DNA from: Streptomyces spiralis
GTDB lineage: Bacteria > Actinomycetota > Actinomycetes > Streptomycetales > Streptomycetaceae
NCBI RefSeq assembly: GCF_014654675.1
Contig: NZ_BNBC01000014.1
Coordinates: forward strand, 62,001 to 126,000
Length of the DNA stretch: 64,000 nucleotides
Reading direction: 5' to 3'
Shown: piece after piece, positions 42,295-49,825 of the stretch
Position numbering within the stretch: the first letter of the stretch is position 1
Layout of the letters: every line of letters starts with the position of its first letter
Program-made: the position numbers and the translations under genes
The notes under the pieces: model-generated
Database searches by the model: none
Told to the model about the DNA's origin: nothing
The model's input: only the letters and a program-made list of their open reading frames with translations

Positions 42295-42963
42295 TCAGCC
42301 GGTGTGGCCGAGGGGCCCGGCCGGGAGGGACGACAGAAGGTGGGCGGGGTCGTCGTAGACGGCCTGCGCCCCGGCCCGCTCCAGGTCATCGCGCGGGATG
42401 CCGCCGCACAGGACGCCCACGCAGCGCACCCCGGCCCGGCTGCCGGCCCGCATGTCCCAGACGGTGTCGCCGACGAACACCGCCCGTTCGGCGGGCACCC
42501 CGACCAGTTCGAGGGCGTGTTCGACCGGTTCGGGTGCGGGCTTGCCCTCTTCCACGTCGTCGGCGCTCGCCGTGGCGGCGATGGCGTCGTCCGCGTCGAT
42601 CGCGCGGCGCAGCGCGCTCAGCTCCGGACCGCTGGCCGAGGTGGCCAGCACCACGGTCCAGCCGTCCTGGTGCAGGCGCCGCAGCAGCCGCCCCGCGTCG
42701 GCGAGGGCGGGCAGCCGGTCGAAGTACTGGGCGTACAGCGCGGTGTGCGCGGCGCTGAGCCGGGCGTCCTGGTCCTCGTCGCGGTCGTCGCCGAGCAGGT
42801 GCGCGATCAGGTCGGTGGAGCCGAGCCCCACGGACCGGTGGATGGCGTGCATGGGCACCCGGTGACCCGCCTGCCGGAAGGCCTCCCACCAAGTCGTGAC
42901 GTGAAGATGGTTGGTGTCGACGAGCGTTCCGTCGACGTCGAACACGGCGGCACGATCCACCAT
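42295..42963 (-). CDS. HAD-family hydrolase
   Basis: 222 residues from ATG 42963 (GAGGGGATGCGCCG upstream). HAD motifs in order: FDVDGTLVDTN (residues 8-18), VVLATSAS, EEGKPAPEP and FVGDTVWDM. The cap after motif I is helical, as in phosphoglycolate phosphatase or beta-phosphoglucomutase relatives. A small sugar-phosphate or similar phosphatase; substrate not deducible. The open frame runs far upstream through the PHP gene in another frame, but that is a GC-composition artefact. Confidence 0.92.
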   Translation of the reverse strand: MVDRAAVFDVDGTLVDTNHLHVTTWWEAFRQAGHRVPMHAIHRSVGLGSTDLIAHLLGDDRDEDQDARLSAAHTALYAQYFDRLPALADAGRLLRRLHQDGWTVVLATSASGPELSALRRAIDADDAIAATASADDVEEGKPAPEPVEHALELVGVPAERAVFVGDTVWDMRAGSRAGVRCVGVLCGGIPRDDLERAGAQAVYDDPAHLLSSLPAGPLGHTG

Positions 42964-43013
42964 CGGCGCATCCCCTCGCTCACGTCGGTTGCCGGGTAGG
43001 CCCGAGTACCACG

Positions 43014-44051
43014 TCAGGCGCTCGCCACTCCGGACGGCGTCCGGCGCTCCCGCGCCCAGGCGAGCAGCTCCTCCCGCGACCAGGTGGTCACCACGCGCTC
43101 GGGCGGCACCCCGCACTCCTCGGCCCGCGCGCAGCCGTGGATCTGCCAGTCCAGCTGGCCGGGCGCGTGCGCGTCGGTGTCGACGGAGAACAGCACGCCC
43201 GCCTCGACGGCGCGGCGCAGCAGCCGCCGCGGCGGGTCCAGCCGCTCCGGGCGGCTGTTGATCTCCAGGGCCGTGCCGGTCTCGGCGCAGGCCGCGAACA
43301 CCTCGTCCGCGTCGAACTCCGACTCCGGCCGTCCCCGCCCGGTCACCAGCCGTCCGGTGCAGTGTCCGAGCACGTCGGAGTGCGGGTTGCGGACGGCGGC
43401 GACCATGCGGCGGGTCATCGAGCGGGCGTCCATCCGCAGCTTGGAGTGCACCGAGACGACGACCACGTCCAACTGCTCCAGCAGCTCCGGATCCTGGTCG
43501 AGCGAGCCGTCCTCGAGGATGTCGCACTCGATGCCGGTCAGCAGCCGGAACGGGGCCCAGGTCTCGTTCAGCCCGGCCAGCACCTGCAACTGCTCGCGCA
43601 GCCGCTCCGCGGACAGTCCGCGGGCCACCGTCAGCCGCGGTGAGTGGTCGGTGAGCACCGCCCACTCGTGCCCGAGGCCCGCCGCGGCCCGGCCCATCTC
43701 GTCGATGGGGCTGCCGCCGTCCGACCAGTCGGAGTGCAGATGGCAGTCCCCGCGCAGCCGTGCCAGCAGTTCCCGGCCCCCGTCCGCGAGCGGCTCCTGC
43801 GCCTCGTCCTCCAGTTTCCGCAGATATCCGGGCACGGTCCCGGCCAGCGCCTCCCGCACCACCTGCGCGGTCTTCGGGCCGACGCCCCTGAGCGACTCCA
43901 GCGTCCCCGCCGAGGAGCGCTGGGCGACCTCCTCGGCGGGCATCCGCGACAGCGTCCGGGACGCCGTACGGAAGGCGCGCACGCGGTACGTCGGCGCCTG
44001 CGACCGCTCCAGCAGGAAGGCGATCCGGTCCAGTGCCTCGACGGGGTCCAT
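43014..44051 (-). CDS. PHP-domain protein with helix-hairpin-helix N-terminus (PolX C-terminal-like)
   Basis: About 345 residues. The first 80 residues resemble the PolX 8-kDa/fingers helix-hairpin-helix (FLLERSQAPTYRVRAFRTAS; LRGVGPKTAQVV). From about residue 105 a PHP metal-dependent phosphoesterase follows: GDCHLHSDWSDGG, VLTDHSPRLTVA, LTGIECDIL, VSVHSKLRMD, DVLGHCTGRL and FSVDTDAHAPGQ. Unlike full PolX there is no nucleotidyltransferase palm. ATG 44051 is preferred over GTG 44066 because GGAGGTGGTG precedes it. Likely a histidinol-phosphatase-like or DNA-end-processing enzyme. Confidence 0.88.
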   Translation of the reverse strand: MDPVEALDRIAFLLERSQAPTYRVRAFRTASRTLSRMPAEEVAQRSSAGTLESLRGVGPKTAQVVREALAGTVPGYLRKLEDEAQEPLADGGRELLARLRGDCHLHSDWSDGGSPIDEMGRAAAGLGHEWAVLTDHSPRLTVARGLSAERLREQLQVLAGLNETWAPFRLLTGIECDILEDGSLDQDPELLEQLDVVVVSVHSKLRMDARSMTRRMVAAVRNPHSDVLGHCTGRLVTGRGRPESEFDADEVFAACAETGTALEINSRPERLDPPRRLLRRAVEAGVLFSVDTDAHAPGQLDWQIHGCARAEECGVPPERVVTTWSREELLAWARERRTPSGVASA

Positions 44052-44158
44052 CACCACCTCCGTCACCAGGGTTCCCCACGTTTGCCCGTGACGCCCCTCG
44101 GGTACCGCGATGCCTCGTCCGGGAGGCTGCGCAGGGACGCAGTCGGGAGGAGTGCGCC

Positions 44159-44977
44159 ATGTCCGCTTCCACGTCCACGCCGGCCGTCGCCAAGGTGGCC
44201 GTGATCACCGGATCGGATTCCGGCATCGGCCGTGCCACCGCCGTCCGGCTGGCCGAGGCGGGGATGGACATCGGCATCACCTGGCACAGCGACGACAGGG
44301 GCGCCGAGGAGACCGCCCAGGAGGTCCGGGGCAAGGGGCGCCGGGCCGCCGTCACCCGGATGGACCTCACCCGGCTGCCCGCCGCCGCGGACGCCCTCGA
44401 CGAGCTGGCCGCGCAGCTCGGCGGCCGGATCGACGTCCTGGTCAACAACGCCGGTACCGGCACGGCCACGCCGTTCCTGGACCTCCGCCTGGACGATGTG
44501 CGCCGTGTGCTGGACGTGGACCTGGTCGGGCCGCTGGTGTGCGGGCAGAAGGCGGCCCGGCGGATGATCGCGCAGGGCGACGGCGGCCGGATCGTCAACG
44601 TGACCTCGGTGCACGAGCACCAGCCGCGGGTGGGAGCCGCTCCGTACTGCGCGGCCAAGGGGGGCCTCGGCCTGCTCACCCAGGTGATGGCGCTGGAACT
44701 CGCCGAGCACGGGATCACGGTGAACGCGGTCGCGCCCGGGGAGATCGCCACGCCGATGACGGGCCAGGAGGACACCGACGTGCGCACCGAGCGCCGCCCC
44801 GGCGTGCCGCTGGGCCGCCCGGGCGACGCCCGCGAGGTCGCCGCCGTGATCGCGTTCCTCGCCGGCCCCGACGCCTCCTACGTCACCGGGGCGTCCTGGT
44901 GCGTGGACGGCGGCATGCTGCGGATGGGCCCTATGGCCGGCTCCCACCTGACCGGCGACGACTGGCGGCGCCCCTGA
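44159..44977 (+). CDS. SDR-family oxidoreductase
   Basis: 272 residues from ATG 44159, with GGGAGGAGTGCGCC upstream. Classical SDR: VAVITGSDSGIGRATAV, NNAGTGTATPF, VNVTSVHEHQP, catalytic Tyr/Lys in YCAAKGG, and a C-terminal GASWCVDGGM. NAD(P)-dependent alcohol/ketone oxidoreductase of broad type. Divergent from the PHP gene with about 100 bases between them. Substrate unknown. Confidence 0.92.
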   Translation: MSASTSTPAVAKVAVITGSDSGIGRATAVRLAEAGMDIGITWHSDDRGAEETAQEVRGKGRRAAVTRMDLTRLPAAADALDELAAQLGGRIDVLVNNAGTGTATPFLDLRLDDVRRVLDVDLVGPLVCGQKAARRMIAQGDGGRIVNVTSVHEHQPRVGAAPYCAAKGGLGLLTQVMALELAEHGITVNAVAPGEIATPMTGQEDTDVRTERRPGVPLGRPGDAREVAAVIAFLAGPDASYVTGASWCVDGGMLRMGPMAGSHLTGDDWRRP

Positions 44978-45122
44978 GCGGGGCGCCGTGCGATCGTGCG
45001 CGTGTGCGTACGGCCGTGCGCCTGTGACCGTGCGCGTGCGACCAGGTGCGAGCAGCCGCGGCGGGCCCGGTTTCACCCGCGCCCGCCAGTGGTGCGAGGG
45101 CTCGTCGCGGGCGGTCCCGTCC

Positions 45123-45128
45123 TAGGCT
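45123..45128 (+). promoter_or_regulatory. TAGGCT -10 of a leaderless promoter
   Basis: TAGGCT ends seven bases before the ATG at 45136, matching the arrangement before the PIG-L gene. No Shine-Dalgarno sequence between. Confidence 0.6.
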
Positions 45129-45135
45129 TGATGAC

Positions 45136-45372
45136 ATGACCGAAAGCGCGAGCCCCCGTGTCTCCCAGCCGCGAATCATGGTGCTCGGGGTGCAGCCGGG
45201 CCATCCGCCTTTCCGCATCGTGGAGATCGACGGTGAGGTGGTCGGCGAGGCGAAGACCGTCACCGATGTCCTCCAGGCCGCCGCGGCGTTCGGCATCCGG
45301 GTCCACGACCTGGACGACCCGGACGTGGTCCGCTGGGTGGGCGGCGACAAGTTCAAATGGACCCTGCACTAG
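45136..45372 (+). CDS. conserved small protein of unknown function
   Basis: 78 residues, soluble, mixed alpha/beta: RIMVLGVQPGHPPFRIVEID, then VVGEAKTVTDVLQAAAAFGI and a C-terminal VRWVGGDKFKW. The pattern of conserved Gly, Pro and aromatic residues looks like a small folded domain, not a random frame. No name known to me. Translated from a leaderless message judging by the -10 seven bases ahead. Monocistronic; followed by the convergent GH16 gene. Confidence 0.75.
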   Translation: MTESASPRVSQPRIMVLGVQPGHPPFRIVEIDGEVVGEAKTVTDVLQAAAAFGIRVHDLDDPDVVRWVGGDKFKWTLH

Positions 45373-45447
45373 GCCCGCCGTTCCCCGGCCCCGCGGAAGC
45401 CTCCCGGCCCCGCAGGACCGTTCGCGGCCCCGCAGGGCCCCTCGGCT

Positions 45448-46698
45448 TCACCCCACCGACCACTTCTGGTTGGCGCCGCCCGTGCACGTCCAGATCTGCA
45501 GGCGGGTGCCGTTGGCGGAGTTGTTGTCGGTGACGTCCAGGCACTTGTTCGCCTGGGGGTTGACGATGTCGTGTGCCGAGGACAGGACCCACTTCTGGTT
45601 CGGCCCGCCGGTGCAGTCCCAGAGCTGGACCTTGGAGCCGTCCGCGGTGCCGTTGTCCGTGACGTCGAGGCACTTGCCGAGCGCGCGCAGGCTCCCGTCG
45701 GAGGCGAACGTCCACTGCTGGGCGGCGGTGCCGTTGCAGTCGTAGAGCTGGACCGGAGTGCCGTTGGCCGGGTTCGCGCCGGCCACGTCCACGCACTTGC
45801 CGGCCAGCCCGCGGATCGCGGCGCCGGTGGAGGTGGTGCTCGTGGTCACGGACACCGAGTCGACCACGAGCTGCTGCGGGAAGGCGGTGGAGCCGTCCGG
45901 GTCGCCCGGCCAGTAGCCGCCCACCGCCAGGTTGAGGATCAGGAAGAACGGCTTGTTGAACACCCACGTCTTCCCGCCCAGGTCGGCCGGGGTGCGACGC
46001 TGGTAGACGGTGCCGTCCACCGACCAGCTGATCGAGTCCGGCGCCCAGTCGACGGCGAAGGTGTGGAAGGCGTCCGCGAACGCCTGGCCGCCCGGCAGCG
46101 AGTACGGCGCGCCTATGCCGGCCGAGCCCGAGTAGCCGGGGCCGTGGATCGTCCCGTGGACCGTCGAGGGCTCGAAGCCGACGTTCTCCATCACGTCGAT
46201 CTCGCCGGAGTTCGGCCAGCCCACCTGGCCGATGTCGGTGCCGAGCATCCAGAACGCGGGCCACATGCCCTGCCCCCGCGGGATCTTCATCCGCGCCTCG
46301 ACGTGCCCGTACTGCGCGGCGAACTTCCCCGAGGTGTTCAGCCGGGCGGAGGTGTACTGGCAGGTGCCGTACCAGCACTGGTAGTTGGCCGGGTTCTCGC
46401 GCCGGGCGGTGATGACCAGGTGGCCCTGGCCGTCCAGGGCTGCGTTCTTGTTGCCCGACGTGTAGTACTGCCGCTCGTGGTTGTTGACGTTGTCGCCGGT
46501 CTCCGTCTGCCACTTGGCGGGGTCGACGGCCGCGCCCGCGGGCCCGTCGAAGGTGTCGGAGAACGTCGTCACCGTTGCGGCGGCGGCGGAGGAGGCGGCC
46601 GGTGTGTCCGCCCGCGCGGGGCCGATCGCGGCGGAACCGACGAGCACGGCGGACAGCGCGCCGAGGAGACATCTGCGGAGCAGGCGTGGACGGGCCAC
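45448..46698 (-). CDS. secreted GH16 beta-glucanase with ricin-type CBM13
   Basis: 416 residues. A Sec signal peptide covers about 1-30 (LLRRCLLGALSAVLVGSAA, then ARA-D). The GH16 catalytic domain (about 42-285) has the active-site motif GEIDVMENVG, with nucleophile Glu166, Asp168 and acid/base Glu171, plus GMWPAFWMLG; this fits endo-1,3-beta-glucanases (laminarinases). The C-terminal 125 residues form a CBM13/ricin B domain with three CVDV/CLDV...QxW repeats (AQQWTF, NQKWVL, NQKWSV). Secreted enzyme for fungal or plant glucan breakdown. Confidence 0.95.
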   Translation of the reverse strand: MARPRLLRRCLLGALSAVLVGSAAIGPARADTPAASSAAAATVTTFSDTFDGPAGAAVDPAKWQTETGDNVNNHERQYYTSGNKNAALDGQGHLVITARRENPANYQCWYGTCQYTSARLNTSGKFAAQYGHVEARMKIPRGQGMWPAFWMLGTDIGQVGWPNSGEIDVMENVGFEPSTVHGTIHGPGYSGSAGIGAPYSLPGGQAFADAFHTFAVDWAPDSISWSVDGTVYQRRTPADLGGKTWVFNKPFFLILNLAVGGYWPGDPDGSTAFPQQLVVDSVSVTTSTTSTGAAIRGLAGKCVDVAGANPANGTPVQLYDCNGTAAQQWTFASDGSLRALGKCLDVTDNGTADGSKVQLWDCTGGPNQKWVLSSAHDIVNPQANKCLDVTDNNSANGTRLQIWTCTGGANQKWSVG

Positions 46699-46762
46699 GG
46701 CTCTCCCTTCCGTACGGCGGCCCGGTGCGCGGGCGCGCCGACCGTTGTGGGGGGTTGGTGTC

Positions 46763-46802
46763 GCTCTTGATTTAAGGAGTGAAGTAAGGGCCAGTCAAGA
46801 GC
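46763..46802 (-). promoter_or_regulatory. GH16 promoter framed by an 8-bp inverted repeat
   Basis: On the minus strand TTGACT (46798-46793) and TTAAAT (46775-46770) are 17 bases apart, a good vegetative promoter, predicted start near 46763. The promoter is bracketed by GCTCTTGA (46763-46770) and TCAAGAGC (46795-46802), perfect arms 24 bases apart that overlap the -35 and -10. A repressor bound to them would block polymerase. Confidence 0.65.
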
Positions 46803-46828
46803 TTGGTCCGGACCGCTCTGACAGGGAC

Positions 46829-47527
46829 TCAGGCGCGCTCGCGCAGCCGGCGCGCGTGTACGGCCCGGCCCAGTCGCCGTCCCAGCAGCAGGTAACCGGC
46901 CAGTGCGCCGGTGGTGTTGAGGATGACGTCGTCGATGTCGAACGCCCGCCCGGTGATCAGTGCACCCTGGGCGAACTCCACCATCAGCATCACGGTCACG
47001 GTCAGCAGCAGCACGCGCAGCGGCCCGCGGGCCCCGGGCGCCACCACCGGCACCAGCACGCCGAAGGGCACGCCCAGCAGCAGGTTGCCGCCGATCTGCT
47101 TCACCGCCTCGCGCAGGCCCGGCTGGTCCAGAGTGGCCCGCAGCGATCGGCCCGGGTGCAGATTGGTGTGCACCAGGGACGTGGACGAGGGAGACGGCTG
47201 GAGCGTGAGCCGGGCCAGTACGACGGCGAACGCCACCATGAAGACGAAGGCGCACCCCATCGCCGGCAGGCGAACGGGCCAGGGGAGCGGCCGGCGTTCG
47301 GCCACGGCGCCGGGCCGCGGGGAACGCCGGGCCCAGGCCGTGGGGCGGATCCGGGCCCAGCGCGCACGCGGCCCCTTCGCCGTGCGCCCCGACCTGACCG
47401 CCTTGGCCTTACCGGGCCGCGGGGCGGCGCGCCCGGTCTTGGCCGTACGGGCCCGGGAAGCGGTGCGCCCCGCCTCGGCCTTACGGGATCGGAACAAGGT
47501 GCTCGGACGGAACGCCACCCGGGCCAT
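46829..47527 (-). CDS. VanZ-like family membrane protein
   Basis: 232 residues. The first 80 are strongly basic (Arg, Lys, Ala, Pro) and probably cytoplasmic or disordered. Then four or so membrane segments: MGCAFVFMVAFAVVLARLTL, GNLLLGVPFGVLVPVV, LRVLLLTVTVMLMVEFAQ and DDVILNTTGALAGYLLLG. The N-x-x-G-F/V-P-x-G and FQ/FAQ motifs are those of VanZ-like proteins. VanZ gives low-level teicoplanin resistance in enterococci; chromosomal relatives have unknown roles. Nothing nearby suggests glycopeptide resistance. Confidence 0.88.
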   Translation of the reverse strand: MARVAFRPSTLFRSRKAEAGRTASRARTAKTGRAAPRPGKAKAVRSGRTAKGPRARWARIRPTAWARRSPRPGAVAERRPLPWPVRLPAMGCAFVFMVAFAVVLARLTLQPSPSSTSLVHTNLHPGRSLRATLDQPGLREAVKQIGGNLLLGVPFGVLVPVVAPGARGPLRVLLLTVTVMLMVEFAQGALITGRAFDIDDVILNTTGALAGYLLLGRRLGRAVHARRLRERA

Positions 47528-47788
47528 GCGGTCCTCCAGACGTCAACTTCCCCGGTCGGCAAGGCGGTTACCCCCGATCAGCTGGAGGATGCCGCCTCCG
47601 CCACCGCATCGGGGGCGGTGCACCTGGCCGGTTTCCGTTGCTGCCGTCGGGGCATCCGGGCTGCAGACCCGGCGCGCCGCCGCGCCGCCCGCCGTCGGGG
47701 CGGTGCTTGGATGCCGGGAAGCGGCGTGCCGGACGCGAAGCGGCCGGCGCACATCAGCGACAGCGACTGAGCCTGCGGAGGTGGCGTT

Positions 47789-47974
47789 TTGAAGACGCGG
47801 ACGACGCTGCTCGCCGTCGGCGAGGTGCTGGCCTGGTGGGCCGCGCTCGTGGTGCTGTGGCTGATGCTGATCAGCACCGTCTACACCCTGGAGTGGGTGG
47901 TCGGGGCGTGCGCCGCGGGCGTGGGCGCGCTGGCCGCGCGGGCCGGCCGGCGGGCGGCGGTGAGGCCGCGGTGA
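47789..47974 (+). CDS. MrpE-position small membrane protein of the antiporter operon
   Basis: 61 residues from TTG 47789, with GGAGGTGGCGTT upstream. Two hydrophobic segments: LLAVGEVLAWWAALVVLWLM and a second around YTLEWVVGACAAGVGALAA. It is where MrpE usually lies, but true MrpE is about 160 residues, so this is a shortened or replaced subunit. The downstream gene begins in its stop codon (GTGA). No frameshift remnant of the missing part is apparent. Confidence 0.7.
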   Translation: MKTRTTLLAVGEVLAWWAALVVLWLMLISTVYTLEWVVGACAAGVGALAARAGRRAAVRPR

Positions 47975-48423
47975 ACGGCTGGATCCTGGCGGCGACGGTG
48001 GTGCTGGCCGTCGGCCTCGGAACGACGCTGTGGGGCGTGGCCACCGGCCCGCTGGGGCGCCGAGTCGTCGCCCAGAACCTGTCCACCGCCCTTGTCTGCC
48101 CCGGCCTGCTGCTGCTCTCCCAGGGCTACGACCGCACCTCCTACGTCGATCTCGCCCTGCTCCTGGCCCTGCTCGGCCCGGTCGGCACCCTTGTCTTCGC
48201 CCGGCTGCTGGCCGACGAACTCGCCGAGGAGCAGCCGCGGGCCTGGGGGCTGACCTGGGCGGCCGCCGGCCTCGGCGCGGTGGTCGTGGCCGTGCTGTGC
48301 GCGGTCACCGGGCCCGGCCGGTCGATGGTGAAGCTCCTGATCGTCGGGGCGCTGCTGGTCGGCGGGAACCTCCTCGCCTCCCGGGCGATGTCCGGCGGCT
48401 TCCCGGGGGTGAGCCGTGGCTGA
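47971..48423 (+). CDS. MrpF/MrpG-like merged antiporter subunit
   Basis: 150 residues from GTG 47971. The first half resembles MrpF (three hydrophobic stretches; GPLGRRVVAQNLSTALVCPG and DLALLLALLGPVGTLVFARL). The second half resembles the later two membrane segments of MrpG (LTWAAAGLGAVVVAVLCAVT; MVKLLIVGALLVGGNLLASR). Standard F and G are separate, about 90 and 110 residues each, so this looks like a fusion with shortening. Overlaps neighbouring genes on both sides. Assignment by position and hydrophobic pattern. Confidence 0.7.
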   Translation: MNGWILAATVVLAVGLGTTLWGVATGPLGRRVVAQNLSTALVCPGLLLLSQGYDRTSYVDLALLLALLGPVGTLVFARLLADELAEEQPRAWGLTWAAAGLGAVVVAVLCAVTGPGRSMVKLLIVGALLVGGNLLASRAMSGGFPGVSRG

Positions 48424-48679
48424 CGCGGTCGTCGTCGTGGCCCTGCTCGCCGTCGCTGGCTTGGCGACGGCGGCCGTCGCCAACCGCGACCCCGCCCGGC
48501 AGGCACTGGTCCTGGCCGTTCTCGGCACCGCCCTGGCCGTGCTCTTCACCGTGCTGCAGGCGCCCGACGTCGGGCTGTCGCAGCTCGCCGTGGGCTCGGC
48601 CCTGACCCCGCTGCTGATCATGCTCTCGGTGCGCAAGGTCCGGCGGCGCTCCGCCCACGGCAAGGACAGCAAGCAGTGA
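48416..48679 (+). CDS. DUF4040 (MbhD-like) antiporter subunit
   Basis: 87 residues from GTG 48416, overlapping the preceding gene by eight bases. Three hydrophobic segments with the DUF4040/MbhD pattern: VVVVALLAVAGLATAAVANR, DPARQALVLAVLGTALAVLF and VLQAPDVGLSQLAVGSAL. This domain is part of the C-terminal end of MrpA, or a separate gene in split systems. It is followed by the MnhB domain, which in full MrpA systems is either fused or next. Confidence 0.85.
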   Translation: MADAVVVVALLAVAGLATAAVANRDPARQALVLAVLGTALAVLFTVLQAPDVGLSQLAVGSALTPLLIMLSVRKVRRRSAHGKDSKQ

Positions 48680-49416
48680 ACCCGCGCGCCCGGCTGTGGC
48701 TGGTGGTCCTGGGCGGCGGCGGGCTCGCCGCCCTCCTGGTCGCGGCCTGCCTGCGGCTTCCCGCCTTCGGCGGCCCGTGGCACCCGTACGGCGACCGTGC
48801 CGTCCGTGCGGCCCTCGCCCGGCACATCGCCAACACCATCGCCTCCGTCAACTTCGACCAGCGCGCCTTCGACACGATGGGCGAGATGACGATCCTCTTC
48901 GCGGCCGTCCTCGGCTGCGTCGTCCTGCTGCGCCAGGCCCGCGACGAGCACCGCGACCCGCCGGAGCCCTGCGAGGTCGCCGCGCCCGTACGCCGCTACG
49001 CGCTGGTCGTACTGCCGATCGCGCTGGTCACCGGCCTGTATGTGATCGCCCACGGGCAGCTCAGCCCCGGCGGCGGCTTCCAGGGCGGTGTGGTCGCCGC
49101 GACCGCCCTGCACCTGATGTACCTGGGCGCCGACTACGCCGCGCTGGAACGCATCCGCCCGGTCGAGGCCTTCGAGATCGGCGACGCGCTGTCCGCGTCC
49201 GCCTACCTGGTCCTGGGCTTCGCCGGCGTGCTGGCGGGCGGCGCCTTCCTCGCCAACACCCTGCTGCCCTACGGCACGTTCAACACGCTGTCCTCGGGCG
49301 GCACCGTCCCGCTGCTGAACGCGGCCATCGGCATGGAGGTCGCCAGCGCGGTCGTCGTGCTGCTCGCCCGCTTCCTGGATCAGGCCGTCGAGATCGAGGA
49401 GGGCAGCGGGTCGTGA
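48676..49416 (+). CDS. mnhB: Na+/H+ antiporter subunit B (MnhB domain)
   Basis: 246 residues from GTG 48676 (GTGA overlap). An N-terminal part with MbhE-like character (VNFDQRAFDTMGEMTILFAA) joins the MnhB domain: YVIAHGQLSPGGGFQGGVVA is the family signature, followed by LSSGGTVPLLNAAIGMEV. About six membrane segments. Subunit of the multisubunit cation/proton antiporter. Confidence 0.92.
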   Translation: MNPRARLWLVVLGGGGLAALLVAACLRLPAFGGPWHPYGDRAVRAALARHIANTIASVNFDQRAFDTMGEMTILFAAVLGCVVLLRQARDEHRDPPEPCEVAAPVRRYALVVLPIALVTGLYVIAHGQLSPGGGFQGGVVAATALHLMYLGADYAALERIRPVEAFEIGDALSASAYLVLGFAGVLAGGAFLANTLLPYGTFNTLSSGGTVPLLNAAIGMEVASAVVVLLARFLDQAVEIEEGSGS

Positions 49417-49447
49417 GGACCGAGGAGGGCAGTGGGGGGGAGGGGCA

Positions 49448-49825
49448 GTGGGGAGTGAGAGCGCCGTGACCGCCGTGACGCACGTCCTTCCGTACCTGGT
49501 CGCCGCCTATGTGTTCCTCGTCGGCTGCTACGGACTGGCCACCAGCCGGAACCTGATCCACGCCGTGGGCTGCCTGGCCGTGTGCCAGTCGGCGACGTAC
49601 GTCCTGCTGCTCGCCGTCGGGTACCGCGACGGCGGCACCGCGCCCGTCTTCTCCGACATCCGGCCCGGCTCGCGGCCCGTGGTCGACCCGGTCGTCCAGG
49701 CCCTCACCCTCACTGACGTCGTCGTCGGCGCCACCGTGACCGCGCTGCTGCTCGCGCTGACCGTGCAGATCGCCAAACGGCACGGCACGGTCGACCCCGA
49801 CGAGCTGAGGGAGCTGCGCGGCTGA
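49448..49825 (+). CDS. mnhC: Na+/H+ antiporter subunit C (NuoK-like)
   Basis: 125 residues from GTG 49448 (GGAGGGGCA upstream; GTG 49466 possible). Three membrane helices with NuoK/MrpC features: GCYGLATSRNLIHAVGCLAV, DPVVQALTLTDVVVGATVTA with the conserved DPVVQALTLT stretch, and LLLALTVQIAKRHG. The last base of its stop overlaps the first base of mnhD ATG. Forms part of the proton path in the antiporter membrane arm. Confidence 0.93.
   Translation: MGSESAVTAVTHVLPYLVAAYVFLVGCYGLATSRNLIHAVGCLAVCQSATYVLLLAVGYRDGGTAPVFSDIRPGSRPVVDPVVQALTLTDVVVGATVTALLLALTVQIAKRHGTVDPDELRELRG

Noticed and set aside
42964..44787. 608-residue N-terminal extension of the HAD protein
   Set aside because: Overlaps the PHP gene in another frame on the same strand; composition is shadow-like and a good ribosome binding site precedes ATG 42963.
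47528..47788. Riboswitch (c-di-AMP or cobalamin) in the VanZ/Mrp gap
   Set aside because: Some GGGG/CCGAT-type stretches looked suggestive on the minus strand but I could not build the conserved core of either class.
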